Assembly: GCA_002224055.1 (NCBI GenBank)
Contig: AZLU01000087.1
Location: 62,001 to 126,000 of the forward strand
Direction: 5' to 3'
Length of the DNA: 64,000 nt
Source of the DNA: Pezizomycotina sp. ARF18
Lineage: Eukaryota; Ascomycota
Shown: positions 1-11,309 of the stretch, in pieces
Layout of the letters: every line of letters begins with the position of its first letter
How positions within the stretch are numbered: position 1 is the first letter of the stretch
Program-made: the position numbers and the translations under genes
Notes under the pieces: generated by a model
The model's input: the letters and a program-made list of their open reading frames with translations, nothing else
Told to the model about the DNA's origin: nothing
Database searches by the model: none

Positions 1-785
1 CGCTTATTGCGTTTCTTCAAGGCTTTGTTAGCGAGCGTGATTGCCGACACGAGGCTGATAACGTTACTGTTGCTGGCAGCAGGGTTGTTTGGGAAAGCCG
101 GGCTCACGACGATCGAAGGGACGTTTGGAGAGGTTGATTGTTGCGAGTTTGCAGCGTTGGTAATCTGAGAGCGTGTTTGTTTGTTAGCGGCAAGAAAAAT
201 AAGTATTACAGAGAAAATTCGGTGGAACTATTGAACAAACCAATGCACCAGAAATTGCTTATAACTCCCCTCGGCAAGCGATGCCTCAGACTCAGGGCGG
301 ACCGGAGCCGTGGCTTCCTTCCACGCTGCTTTCCTCGTCTTAATCACCTTTTCAACAGCGGCCCATGCCTTGATGTACTCCCTGCAGCGAGCTTCGGCGG
401 CCGCGAATCTCTCTCCCGTGTTGATGGCCTGTTCCGGATCGAAGAACTGTGGTAGGGTGTTAACCGTTGCCCCTCCACGGTTCTTTACGTCCGATAAGAG
501 ACTCGTCGGTAATCTTACCCAGATCGTCCAACTCGTCTTCGTCGTCAAATTTCAGCTCATGGAGCATGCGCCCGACGAAGACACCCGTACTTTCACCCAC
601 TTGCAGCTCGTAGGGAGATACCTGCGGCTTGCAAGGAGATTTGGACTTCTTTAGTTGGTTCTAACCCCAGATATCAAACATTCATCAGCAAACTTGGAAT
701 ATAGAAACATCGGACCATTATAAAGCTCCAGCAGCTCGTAATCCAGAACATAGGTGGTTTAGAGATGTTAACAGAGCCTTACCAT
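1..785 (-). CDS. Unknown acidic/coiled protein, 3' part cut by window edge
   Basis: I do not recognise the family. The clearest coding stretch lies at about 650-230 and is rich in Glu, Ala, Lys and Arg, compatible with helices. It contains an acidic patch (DDEDELDDLG) and later a segment with PQFFDPEQA and ARCREYIKAW. The two halves are in different frames and join near 480-490, so one base is probably lost there. A possible start is the ATG at 785, followed directly by a GTAAGG donor; the acceptor would be near 671, giving a first coding exon of only the start codon. A Ser/Asn-rich stretch on the same strand at 160-1 may be a further exon after an AG acceptor, so the gene probably continues left of the window. 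Start and introns are inferred. Confidence 0.45.
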
Positions 786-1859
786 CTTGAGGACTTTTCG
801 TCCTAAAGTTGAACGGTTTTGGGAAGTTGATATTTGCTAGATTTGTTTGTGTTTGCAAGTTTGTTATCCATTGAAGGCCGAGAAATTCTTTGATAAAAAT
901 TTTTTTACTAATTCTTTCTTTTTTTTTTTTCGAAATTCCACCAGAATATCAGTCAGGACTTCAGCTAAATAGGCCAAAATACAGTAATAATATTAAATAC
1001 AGGAATTTGATGAGAGACAAGTTCACGTTATTACTTGAGTATTTCGTATTACAATAGAGATTATCTATTGGTGTTTCGTCTTCGTATGTACTGGGTTCGA
1101 ATATTCCATTATCTGCTCACAAAATCGGTTTCAAGTATCTGGTATCACCAAACCGTAAATAATGCATTCGAATACCACAAGGACTTGTCTACGAGTATCA
1201 TGTATTCTAGAACCATTCCTACATCCCCATCAAACATCACTTCTGCAGCTCGTTTATTGCATGTCGTCGCGAAACAGCAAATATCCGTCTCGCCAAGTCG
1301 GCAAACAATATTATTGTTTAGGGGTATAAACTCTCATAACCTGCCTACTGTGGAATGTCCTTCCGGGCTTTACTGGGCACTCGAAGTATAAATTGCCCAT
1401 CCTTCCACTCTTTTATTTCTCGTTTTTCACCATTGTCTTCCTATGGTTTATCTTTCAACAATGGGGCCTGCTTGCTATGTGTGCTCTCCTAGACATACGT
1501 CTTCTGTTTGAAGATAAAAGACGCCGAGTAGATAAGCGGATCAAGCTGTAACTTATACTTTCCCCCAATTGCATCTAAAGTTAAACAGTGCTTCAGTAAG
1601 TAATCCCCTTCGTAACGCTAAAACTATATATTTGACACAATCTGCGATAAATATAGAAAAAATCTCAGGATGTAATTTCTCTTAATATCAAGCTCAACAA
1701 AATGAGTTGATCCTATAAAATATCAAAGGATCAAATGATATTACCCTCTTCAAATTCTGATCTTCTAACCTAAGATATATAAACATCGAAACACTCTTCA
1801 AATAAGCAATGTCACTCTATCGATTCGAATCCTTTCCTAACTGTATAAATGTATTTCCT
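786..1859. other. AT-rich intergenic region
   Basis: No convincing coding signal was found. The 118-codon open frame at 1035-1391 has no recognisable motif or typical composition and is probably chance. A T-rich run lies near 918-930. Confidence 0.5.
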
Positions 1860-2400
1860 AGATTATTGAAACGATTAACCGAGGATGCGATAATTTGCGG
1901 GGGTTGGAGAACTCCTCGCGGAATTCTTCGGGGAGGATGCGGGAGTTTATTAAGGTGCGGAACTAGATCGCTTTGCCTCACAGCCGATTATCCTGAGAAG
2001 TCTCATTTCTTCGCTTGAAGTTCCTTGTATATTAAGGCGATTTTCTCTTATGATAGCTCACCCAAGCAGGCGGTCTCCCCTCTGATACTCACGTTGGCTT
2101 TTTTATTATTTATTTTTTTTGGGGGGGAGGGGGAGAGACGCTTAGAGAACATTGCTTACTACTGAGCCAAAAGCTCCAAACATGACAAATGTCTATTGAC
2201 AATGACTTTCCAACGGTTAAGGGGAAGTGTCCGTGAGGATCTTAATACAAGTACTGAGTTTGCTCCTCGTGATATCTAATTCTGTGCGGACGTCCCTATA
2301 CATCCGAATGATCGACAAAATACTTCTGTGTTTTCACGGCTTCGTTATATATTGCTAGAGTTATGACAAGTTTGACGATGCGCGCTTATTTTATGCTACA
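1860..2400. repeat. Degenerate segmental repeat A, copy 1
   Basis: This segment is related to 5590-6180. Shared landmarks in the same order are a GC-richer core (CGCGGAAT..TTCGG.GGA.GCGGGAGTTT), a GCTTTGCC block, GATTTTCTCTTAT, an AACATTG-TTA block, and a later block around 2300-2320 resembling 6060-6090. Divergence is high, so these are old copies. No intact reading frame spans it. Confidence 0.55.
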
Positions 2401-2994
2401 CTTTAATAAAGCAAATTATCAAGAAATGCATTTCCCATGCGTCTACATGTAGAGGTAATCGTGATTTAATTAGGACAGGGACAATATAACTCCGTGTTGG
2501 GATTTATTTCAGTCAGAAGTTCTTCGGCCATTTCATAGCATAAAGACATGCGTTGACGAGTTCGAAATGAAAGTATTGATGCTTCCTTGTAAAAAGCAAA
2601 GAAAAAGAAGAGCAAAAAAGCTTCACTATCCGATATGACGAATTTGAGCTTGGATTATGAAGGATTAGGTTTGAACAGAAAGTCGTGGGTTTTGGGGCAA
2701 TTTACAAAATCCATGAACAAAGGCAGCTCAAAATACCAATTGCGGGCTTATGCCAGCAGGAGATTGCTGCCATCTAGCTTCCTGAGCTTGAAGTCCACTC
2801 ATCCAAGTGGTTGACCTTATGTCGCATAACTTGTATTATAGAGCACTCTCGTTGATCGATAATGATATGAGCAGAAAGTCTGACGGCTTTGAAGTATCTC
2901 AATTTGAAATTATCATCCCCATAGCTGAAAGGAATCGAAAACTTTGCTAGATACATACAACACGTCACGAGATAGATCATCCTACCCAGCTCGA

Positions 2995-3590
2995 TAACAA
3001 TGTGCACCGATCTCACGATCTATCTCGCTTGCCCCAACGGAGAGTGATTTCATCGCACGATAATTCGTGGTGTTCGGACTATACGCAATCAAATATGCAA
3101 CGATCTGGATTGCGCGAGAATGGCAAATTTTCGAGTCTACTGGCTCGGTCATTACTATCCAGAGGCCGGAGACGAAAATTTTATTTACTACGTCCGTTGC
3201 TACGGTTATGAGTACTGCCGCGCTTACAAGGAATCGTCGAACGGGTTCGAGACCTTAATTGAGCGCCAACACCAGCTCGCCTACCCTCAATGCGGATCTG
3301 GGCCGTATATAGACATCTCATTAATGAGTTCCTCGATTACTACCAGGCTTCGGCGCCGGCGTCAGAGACGTTCAGGGTCTACCGGGTTCGCAAGACTACG
3401 GATCACGCACCTTTTGGGATTTCTGTATCGGCCAATTTACCAGGATAATCCTATAACGATTGATGAATCGCTTAGATGCCGATGGAAATATCTAAGCCCG
3501 TTGCCGAAGTCGAAATCGCAGCTGAAGCTGACGCCGACGCCGACGCTGATATCGATGCAGACTAGCCTAATATCTAGCAATATGATATAA
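2995..3590 (+). pseudogene. Decayed small Cys-containing protein gene, copy 1 of 3
   Basis: This is the best preserved of three related copies (others at 4688-5210 and 6970-7465). It begins with a short peptide starting MCTDLTIYLACP, is interrupted by a stop, and resumes at about 3120 with FRVYWLGHYYPEAGDEN, YYVRCYGYEYC and an FETL block. A conserved 3' block (DESLRCRWK) lies near 3460-3490. Paired cysteines in RCYGxxxC and an MC start recall small cysteine-rich, metal-binding-like proteins common in Leotiomycetes, but I recognise no named family. Stops and shifts interrupt the frame. No signal peptide is apparent. Confidence 0.5.
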
Positions 3591-3599
3591 GTAAGGAGT

Positions 3600-4255
3600 C
3601 TAGGGTACATCCCACGAATTCGAGTTCACCTGTCCTCAGGTTATCGGCTGCTCAAATCTTTTCATTGGATGCCTCAAGCTGAAAACTATATGAAACTTAA
3701 AGCTGGTTTTTATTTTTACAACCCTTCAAGAGACCGTTTTCGTTCAGTTGTAGAATTTGAAAGTTCATACACAAATCGTTCCACTTCTTGATCAGTTGTT
3801 TATTTCAGCGTCTTTATATGGATTTACTAGGGTACATTATGATATACTTCTGCAATGAAACCGCACCAGACTCGGATGTTATTGGAAGCTTATCGTATAT
3901 AGTTTTTACCACGCGTTAAACAGTGCATCCAGATATCCTCATAACATCATTATACCACCCAATAAAAACGTCTTAGAGAATCCTAAAGTTCCAATACAAG
4001 TCTATTTATGGCATTATAATCGGACATTCTGCTAGAATAGAGATAGCATGACATGAACTCGTCAGTTATAGGCGTCTGAAAATGCTCCAGTGATTCAACG
4101 GTTTATCTAAAGGATGAGGCCAACGGATTCAAGATGAAGATATTCTTATATGAAATAAGAGCTGAAGGTAAAAAATCAATGAAAATAACTAGAACAAAGA
4201 GCATTGGTATGTCTGCATGATGGATAACCCAGTAGTGGCATTCGAGCAAAAAGCA
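3600..4255. other. AT-rich spacer
   Basis: I see no coding signal or structured element beyond AT-richness between the first and second decayed gene copies. Confidence 0.4.
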
Positions 4256-4380
4256 TTCGGATTTCATTATCTTTCCAAGATGTGCAATTTGACAAAATTT
4301 TAAATGAAGGTAATTTTACTCGCACATCTTGAGCTCGGGGCGTCAGGGTAATCCCACCGGTCCATTTGTTCTTGGGTCCC
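4256..4380. repeat. Segmental repeat C, copy 1 (upstream of decayed gene copy 2)
   Basis: The block around 4278-4350, with AAGATGtGCAA and GC(A/G)xATCTTGAGCTCG followed by a G+C-richer stretch, recurs at about 6580-6650 in the same position relative to the next decayed gene copy. The duplication therefore included 5' flanking DNA. Confidence 0.45.
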
Positions 4381-4687
4381 GTTTTTTCTTCTTTTCTTTT
4401 TTTTTTAAAAAAACGAGAGACTTCATCCTTTGAGCCATCCATCCGCAGTAATGAGCTTGACTGCATGTAATTTACGGTATATCCTATCCTCTATTCTCTT
4501 ACGAGATATATTAACTACCTCGATAATAGTCACTGTACTTTAATTTGAAATGATCAACGCTCTTGTCTTCCAGAGAACCCAAAATTCCGCTAGATATACA
4601 CCCAAACTGGAAAAGAAATCCCAAATCAATAAAAACACTATCAAGCTTCCAGGTTATATTAGAAGAGCATCCTGTCTGAGTTTATCA

Positions 4688-5210
4688 ATGTGCACTGATA
4701 TCACAGCTTACCTTGCTTGCCCCATGGGGAAGCCAGTTATCGCACGATAGTCCGCATTGCTAAGACACAGTCCGCATGCGGTCGGCGATCTTGCCAAAAG
4801 TAACAGGCTTTCGGGCTTACTGGCTAGGGCGCCAGTTTCCACATGCCGAGACGATAATTGGATATACTATATGCGCTGCTACGGCTGCAATTACTGTACT
4901 CGCCTTCAAGAATTGCCGATCGTATTCGGATCAGCCGACCGCCTGGTCGAATCCTGAGGCCTAGAGAGCTCTGGAACAGGTTTATGCTCTTTATCAACGC
5001 GTTCTTCGAGTTCTACTCCGTCAATCACCCTACTCCCCGGGTGTGGTTCCAGCCATTCGCAGGCACGACGGTCCTCGGCGGTTCGCCGACGAGTATCGCC
5101 CCCGCCGCTAGATCCCCCGATCACAATAGGCGATAACCTTAGATGTCGATGGAGAATACCTAAGCCCGCTGCCCCCGTTGTCCCTGCTGCCCTGCTGCCC
5201 CGGAAAATTA
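4688..5210 (+). pseudogene. Decayed small Cys-containing protein gene, copy 2 of 3
   Basis: It starts with MCTDITAYLACPMGKP, nearly the same peptide as copy 1, then meets a stop. The homologous body continues across frames through the YWLG-like region (4820-4850), the CYGCNYC-like block (4875-4895) and the NLRCRW block (5135-5155). Several indels prevent continuous translation. The three copies keep the same block order, which shows that the ancestral gene was a real coding unit of roughly 180 codons. Function is unknown. Confidence 0.5.
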
Positions 5211-5585
5211 AACTTTTAAGGATATCCAGTAGTGTGGGGCTAAGATGTGAGAACCTCATATACGCTCAATCCTACTTCAGATCCTTAATCTTATCCTTAT
5301 AAAAATAAAAAAAAACATTACCGTTCGTGTACAATAGTCTTTAACGTTTGATAGAAATAACAATTTAATAATATTAAATATAGTATAAATGGAATTAATA
5401 TTTCCCTTCATTACTTGCGTGCCTCTAAATATAGATAGATATATATGGCAGATGAGAAAATGACAAGTTAATCTAAGATAAAAGACAGATAGCATTGGCA
5501 GAAGCACATAGCATTAACGTATAAGTAGTAGAAACAAATTGTCGACAGCAACAGCACGGCGTCGGTGGACCGGCGCGTATTAAAA
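5211..5585. other. AT-rich spacer
   Basis: A/T-rich sequence with poly-A runs near 5302-5314. The minus-strand frame at 5277-5507 is hydrophobic but AT-driven, and I do not call it. Confidence 0.4.
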
Positions 5586-5589
5586 ACGG

Positions 5590-6180
5590 TACGCTCTTGA
5601 TAATAGTACGTAAAGGTATCGAAAACTCTAAAACCACCGCGCGGAATAATTCGGAGGACGCGGGAGTTTCAGGTGTGCGGCTCGAGAGTTCGCTTTGCCG
5701 CGAATCGGAAGATCGTTCTTTGTAATCTCAGTTATCAAGCGCAACAGCGGAAGTTTCTAGTGCGAAATTGAAGATCCTCAAAGGCTGTTGAGGTTGTATA
5801 TGAAGTTGATTTTCTCTTATAATATTCACATAGGCACATTGTCCTCTTAATGATATGACGCTAGCTTAGTTAAGGGCTGCGGAAAACATTGTTTATTTAA
5901 TGGGGAGGTAAATATTTAATGGAGAAACGCTCTAAAGTATGGAAAATGTCTGGTGATGGCTTTAATAGCTCTTGAGTGTAAGGTATAGGTAAAGCCTTGA
6001 TTTAACATATCGACGATATGCTCTGTCTCGGTATCCCATTGTGGTGCCGATGCCGCTATCACCATCCGACTAACCAACAGAATACTCTTCCCCAGCCGCG
6101 TTTGATATGCCACGATAATGTCAACCTTGATACGTTTTCATGAGATTTGTAATACAAAAGATTGATCTTGATAGAATATG
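5590..6180. repeat. Degenerate segmental repeat A, copy 2
   Basis: It matches 1860-2400 in block order (see copy 1). Here it sits between decayed gene copies 2 and 3. The minus-strand frame at 5916-6113 falls inside the repeat and is not supported as a gene. Confidence 0.55.
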
Positions 6181-6540
6181 TATTACTGTTTTGCTCTGGG
6201 TCTACAATTTCATTGTTGGCCATGGATCACATCTCACACGTTTCTACGTTTCATATATTCCACGTGCGAAGAATTCTACGGAACTTTACCTGCATCAAAA
6301 GCTGTGCACACGATTGAGTTTCGTACACATAGTACACGCTCATACTAAACCCTAAATAAGCATAAAGTGGATAAAAAACTTCGGTAATTTAATAGTATAA
6401 CCGTGAATTCACATATTAAGTTTATGACGAAATATCAATGAAAGGAGAAAAAGAAAAAAGAGATAAAAATAAGACTGAAACTTATCGAAGAGCTTTTCCG
6501 TACCTGATGTCAACCTCTTATCAAGCCTTAAGCAGAAATC
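6181..6540. other. AT-rich spacer
   Basis: Nothing recognisable. The short frame at 6140-6355 shows no family features. Confidence 0.35.
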
Positions 6541-6665
6541 TGTAAGATTTGTATCATTTGAATGTACAAGGTAGGTAATTTGCAAGATGCGTAAACGGAC
6601 ATAGCAAAAATGCGTATCTTGAGCTCGTGGCCGTAGGGAATATTGCGGGTTAACTAATTTTCCAT
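6541..6665. repeat. Segmental repeat C, copy 2 (upstream of decayed gene copy 3)
   Basis: This is the counterpart of 4256-4380. It shares the GCAAGATGcG and GCGTATCTTGAGCTCG-like blocks, again a few hundred bases 5' of a decayed gene copy. Confidence 0.45.
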
Positions 6666-6969
6666 TTCAAGCCTCATTGAAAGGTAGGGGAAGTTTGGCT
6701 TGTGACCCGTGCATCTCGAGGCTTGAGTTTGAGGGCATGAAGCTTGTGGGAGATGCTATCGTCTCGTAACGGTCGATATATAAGAAAGGACCAAATGGAT
6801 AGCTGTCGTTACATTTCAATTCGAGATTATCACCTTCTCATTTCAAAAAAGAACTCGATAATTCGCTGGATATGCATAAAAAACTTCCTATTCTAAGAAT
6901 CCCAAAAACCAAACACTAACTCTAATAAGCTCCAAGGAAATATAGTCTTAGATTACCACCGTCCGATCC

Positions 6970-7465
6970 AATGTGTTATGGTCTCACGGTTTACTTGGTA
7001 CTTGGAAACATATAGCCCGCGCTGTAAGGACTCCTCCTGCTGAGCCATGCCATCTGCCGTCGTGCGGTAACCTGACGTTTTCCGCGCGTACTGGCTCGGG
7101 CGTCAGTATTCGGAGGCCGAGGACGACGATTACACATATTATAGACGCTGTTACGGCTGCGAGCACTGCCGCCGCCTGCAAGAATCGTAGAAGCTATTCG
7201 AGACCTTAGTCGACAGCCTGAGGATGAACGACTATCGCCAAGAAATATCTTCGGCCGTTTCGCTCATAGTATTAATCAGTTTTTCAATTATTATGGAGCA
7301 ATCATGCTGGAGCGCCGGCTAAAGCTCCAAGGATTTGCAAGCCCGGGGACCATTTGTGATTTACTCCGGATATCACCCACACCACCTGGATCCCCGATAA
7401 CAATAGGTGATAATCTTAGGTGCCGATGGAAAGTAACTAAGCCTACTGCCCCTAGCAATTGAAGC
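6970..7465 (+). pseudogene. Decayed small Cys-containing protein gene, copy 3 of 3
   Basis: The body reads FRAYWLGRQYSEAEDDD, then YYRRCYGCEHCRRLQES, across one frame at 7078-7190. A stop follows where copy 1 has SSN, and then a homologue of the FETL block. The 3' NLRCRWK block lies at 7411-7430. The start resembles the other copies (MCYGLTVYL). It keeps the CYGCxxC cysteines best of the three, which suggests a metal-binding or disulfide core in the ancestral protein. The frame is broken at several points. Confidence 0.5.
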
Positions 7466-7769
7466 TAAAGGAATAAATATCAAACAATATGGGAACAATT
7501 TTCACCAGGGAGAACCTCAATGTTAATTTACCAATTAAATCCTAATAAACAACATTATAAGTCTCTATTGCTTCATCGATAGTCCTCTGTATACATGCGT
7601 ATCTTCAAACCCCTTTTCCCATATTTCTGTACAATGTTGCGTGCCTTCTTCCAGATTCTTCCCGATTCTTTTCCAAGGAAATCTTCAATGGCCAATTCGA
7701 GGTAACTCTCCTCTCTCCAAAATCAAAGTGTTTCACTGAGACCGCCCCGTGCTCCTCGTCCTGACCGTC

Positions 7770-10700
7770 CTAATAGTCGGGAACATCTGCAACCCGCAAT
7801 CTCAGGATTCCACCTAATCGCCTCGCCTTCCTAATAATAATCATTCTCACGCCGCATATAGTATCAAAAACAACACCGAAGGCCATGGGCACCAGCCAGT
7901 AAAGCGGGCTCAAGCTTCTCGAGGTCTAAACACAGTCTCCACTCCCGGAACGTATATAACAAAGCCGCAAGACTGGCGCCGCCGAGGATGGAGTAGAACG
8001 TAACCCTGTTCGAGAACATGTACCGACCGAAAGGTAATGTAAGGCGGGTCTTCGACGCGAAGAGGTTGAACATTGCATTGTCATGATGGCCCAGTAGTAC
8101 ATCGACTGTGCTTCAGCGAGGATGTCTACCTGACGTGTCCGTCGATGCCCTTGTACGGTAGCGCGTCTTTAGTCCAATAGTTCGTCGGCGGTCCCGCACC
8201 CTTTTGCATTTGACGGGCATCGTAAAGGCGTTATTCCGCGCTTGTAAGAACCACGAAGAAAGATGTTAAAAGCGCCGATGGCTCGATGACACCGATTTCG
8301 AGGTAAGCCCACGAAAGGAGAGGACCATCAACGAGGACTTCCGCGCCGGTGTTTTCGAAACGGTCACGCCAGGCTTCACGGGAGAAGAAGTCGGAGACTT
8401 TATGCATGACTTTTGCCATTTTGTTTCATTCTCGGGGGTTATTATAGTTCGGTTTCTTCGTCGAAGCGGCCACGTTGCTTGCGCAGAGCGCGGCGGCGGA
8501 AGAGATCGATGGACTGCGGGTTACGGTTTGCGAGGGGAAGTTTTCATGAGACCTTCGGAGTCTCCGGAGGATCCCACGCGAACGAAAGAGCGGCAATGAG
8601 TTCGAAACCGAGATCGATAACCAAGATCAGGATTGCAGACAGAGGCAGCGGAATCGCGCGATAACGTATAGCAGGTTCGGGATGACTTCGGAGTGGAGTG
8701 GGAGATAGTGTACTGAATACTCTTCTTCAAGTTGACGAAGATCAGTCTACCCTCCTCAATACCCTTAACTGTACTAGCGAAGTTATCATCAAGCAAGATC
8801 ATAGATGCAGCCTCCTTGGAGACATCGGAACCGGAGATGTTCATCGCGATACCGAGGTCGGCCTTCTTCAGAGCGGGGGAATCATTAACACCATCACCGG
8901 TAACACCGACGATGTGGCCCATGCTCTGCGCGCGGCGGACAATTCCAGTTTATGCTTCGGCGACGTGCGCGCGAAATAATCTCGTCCTTGAGGAAGATGT
9001 TATCCCATTCCTGGTCGCTAAGAGTATCAATCTGCTCTCCGTGGACAACGACGGCGTCGTAGTCGCGCTCGTAGATTTCATCAAGAGATTTTCCAGTGCG
9101 CTTGGCCACTTCGGCTTTGGTCTCGCCAACGATGAGGTTGATCTTCCGGCCGATGGCTTCGGCGGTGAGCGGGTGATCGCCGGTGACCATCATGACTTTA
9201 ATACCAGCCGCGCGACATCTTCCGATGGCTTCGCGGACGCCATGTTTCGGGATCTTGCAGAGATGCGAGACCGACGAAGACGAAATCGCCGAGAGGATAG
9301 TTCTTGCTCTTCTTATCGAAAACGAAGTCCTCCGGGTATTTTTCGCCGTCCAGTGGAAGTTCCGCGAACGCAAGAACACGATGACCGCGACCAGCCATGT
9401 ACTCGTACGTCTCGTCGTATTGCTGCTTATAAGCATCATTCAGCTCATCAGATGCGCCATCGGGTCCCGTAAGTATACGATTACACAGCCTCAAAACACG
9501 CTCCGGAGCACCCTTAATGAACAGCGTAGCGCGCCGTTCGGATGTGCCTTCTTATGGATGGACATATGCCACTTCGTATCGCTGTTGAACGGTAACTCGA
9601 AGACCTTGGGATACGTATCCGCCAAATTATCAAAATCGCGTATCTGCTCCGCCGCATAGCGAACTAAACCAGACTCGGTCGCGTCACCGAGGACTTGCCG
9701 TTCCTTGATCGGCACGTCGGTGCGGTCGAACTTGGCGCGGGCGCAGAGGGCGGAAATGTGAAGGATATTTTGCACTCCCGGTTTATCTGGCGACGCGATT
9801 TCCTTTTCGGCGGAGGCGGTGTATACAGCGTCGTAGAGCTCGCCGCAGGTCCAGATGTTCGTCGCAGACATCTGGTTGCGCGTGAGCGTACCCGTCTTGT
9901 CGTCGCGAGTAAGGTAATAGCGCCGAGCGTCTCGACGCCCTGGAGGTCTTTAACGAGGACGTTCTGCGTCGCCATGCGCTTCGCGGCGATGGTGAGCAGC
10001 ATCGTAACCGTAGCCGGTAGACCTTCGGGTACCCACGCGACGAAGATACCGATAGCGAAGTTTAGCGCGAGGGATACATTATTGTTGTTCACGGGGAACG
10101 CGATGCCGAAGAACACGAGCGCAGTGACGATGGCGATGGTAGCGATGATCTTGACAAAGTTATCAATCTCGTGCGCTAACGGCGACTGCGTCTTCTCTTC
10201 TCCCGCGGTGAGGTTCGCGATTTGTCCGAGGACGGTGGAATCACCAGTGCGGATGACAATGCCGTACGCTTCGCCGGAGACGACAAGGGTGGAGTTGAAC
10301 ATGACATTAGAAGCTTCGAGCGGATTCTGCATGTCGTTTTCCTTCATGCGCTCCTGCGGTTCGGACTCTCCGGTGAGGGAGGAGTTGTCCACCTTGCAGT
10401 CCGCGGCGGAGAAGACAAGCAGATCGGCGGACATTTGTCGCCCATCTTGATGAAGACGACGTCGCCGGGACCAACTGTGATGCGTCCATCTGCGTGAGCT
10501 TTCCGTCGCGGAAGGCCATGCAGCGCGCGGGAATCATGTTCAGGAATGATTCGAGCAGGCTTGTGACTTTGTTGCTGGTAAATTCGATGAAGGCGTTCAG
10601 GTGGGCGACGACGATTAGGATGGCTCCCAGGTAAGTCTATCGGCTGTGTTAGCAAACTTATCCGGGCCGCTTGAATTTAGAAGAGGCGTGTTTATACTTA

Positions 10701-11297
10701 CGTTCTGAAAATTATCCTTATAATCAATACCCAGCAGAATATACTCCAAAATACCCGCCAGAATGAGCAGCAGGTTGAACAGCTGCTCAAGCAATCCAGA
10801 AACTTCAAAAACGGGTGCCGCTTCTTCGGCGGGGTAAGAACGTTCCGTCCGTGCTCTTTCAGAAGTTCTTCGACCTGGAAGTCGCTCAAACCGCGCGAAT
10901 CTCCGGGTTTGACCGTGTTAATCTGCGTCTTATACATCTCCGCCACTTTTTCAGCGGGAATCAAGTGTTCCGTAATATCCACGTTCTTTTTCTCTTTCCC
11001 TTCTCCGATTTCTTAGGCTTTTTCTCGAGTTGTACGTGCGGCACAGATGGCCTGCGGAGGTCCGAGTGGGATCCGCGCCGGGACCCGGGGGACCGACTTT
11101 GAAGACGGACGCGTCGTCGTCTTTTTCAGCCATCCTGCGGTCGCGGTCGCGGCGATCGTCGGGGCGAATTGGATGCTCATCGGGTTGATACCCGGCGATG
11201 GGAGGTTCGATGGGGTATCATCATCGACGATGGCGCCGGTGTCCTCCGCCGGAGGAGAGGTCTGCCGGCCGGACATGGCGGCCTTTTCAGGATCCAT
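7770..11297 (-). CDS. P-type ATPase, Na,K-ATPase alpha-like (type II), frame broken by indels
   Basis: Type II P-type cation pumps couple ATP hydrolysis to ion transport across a membrane; this one groups with Na,K-ATPase alpha-like fungal pumps. The start at 11297 ([11 protein letters not shown]) gives an acidic N-terminus. In order I see the cation-ATPase N-domain ([16 protein letters not shown]), an intron at about 10702-10636, the actuator motif [10 protein letters not shown]4 [12 protein letters not shown], the phosphorylation motif DKTGTLT near 9890, [16 protein letters not shown], and the hinge [20 protein letters not shown] near 8900. C-terminal transmembrane blocks end at a stop at 7770. 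About a dozen single-base indels split it; nearly all look like one base missing from a short run of identical bases. Conservation across frames argues for a working gene with sequence errors. Ion specificity cannot be read from the sequence. Confidence 0.93.
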
Positions 11298-11309
11298 GTT
11301 TGGTGTCAC

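Noticed and set aside
8732-9472. 246-codon plus-strand open frame
   Set aside because: It is antisense to the conserved P- and N-domain part of the ATPase; the minus-strand motifs are unmistakable.
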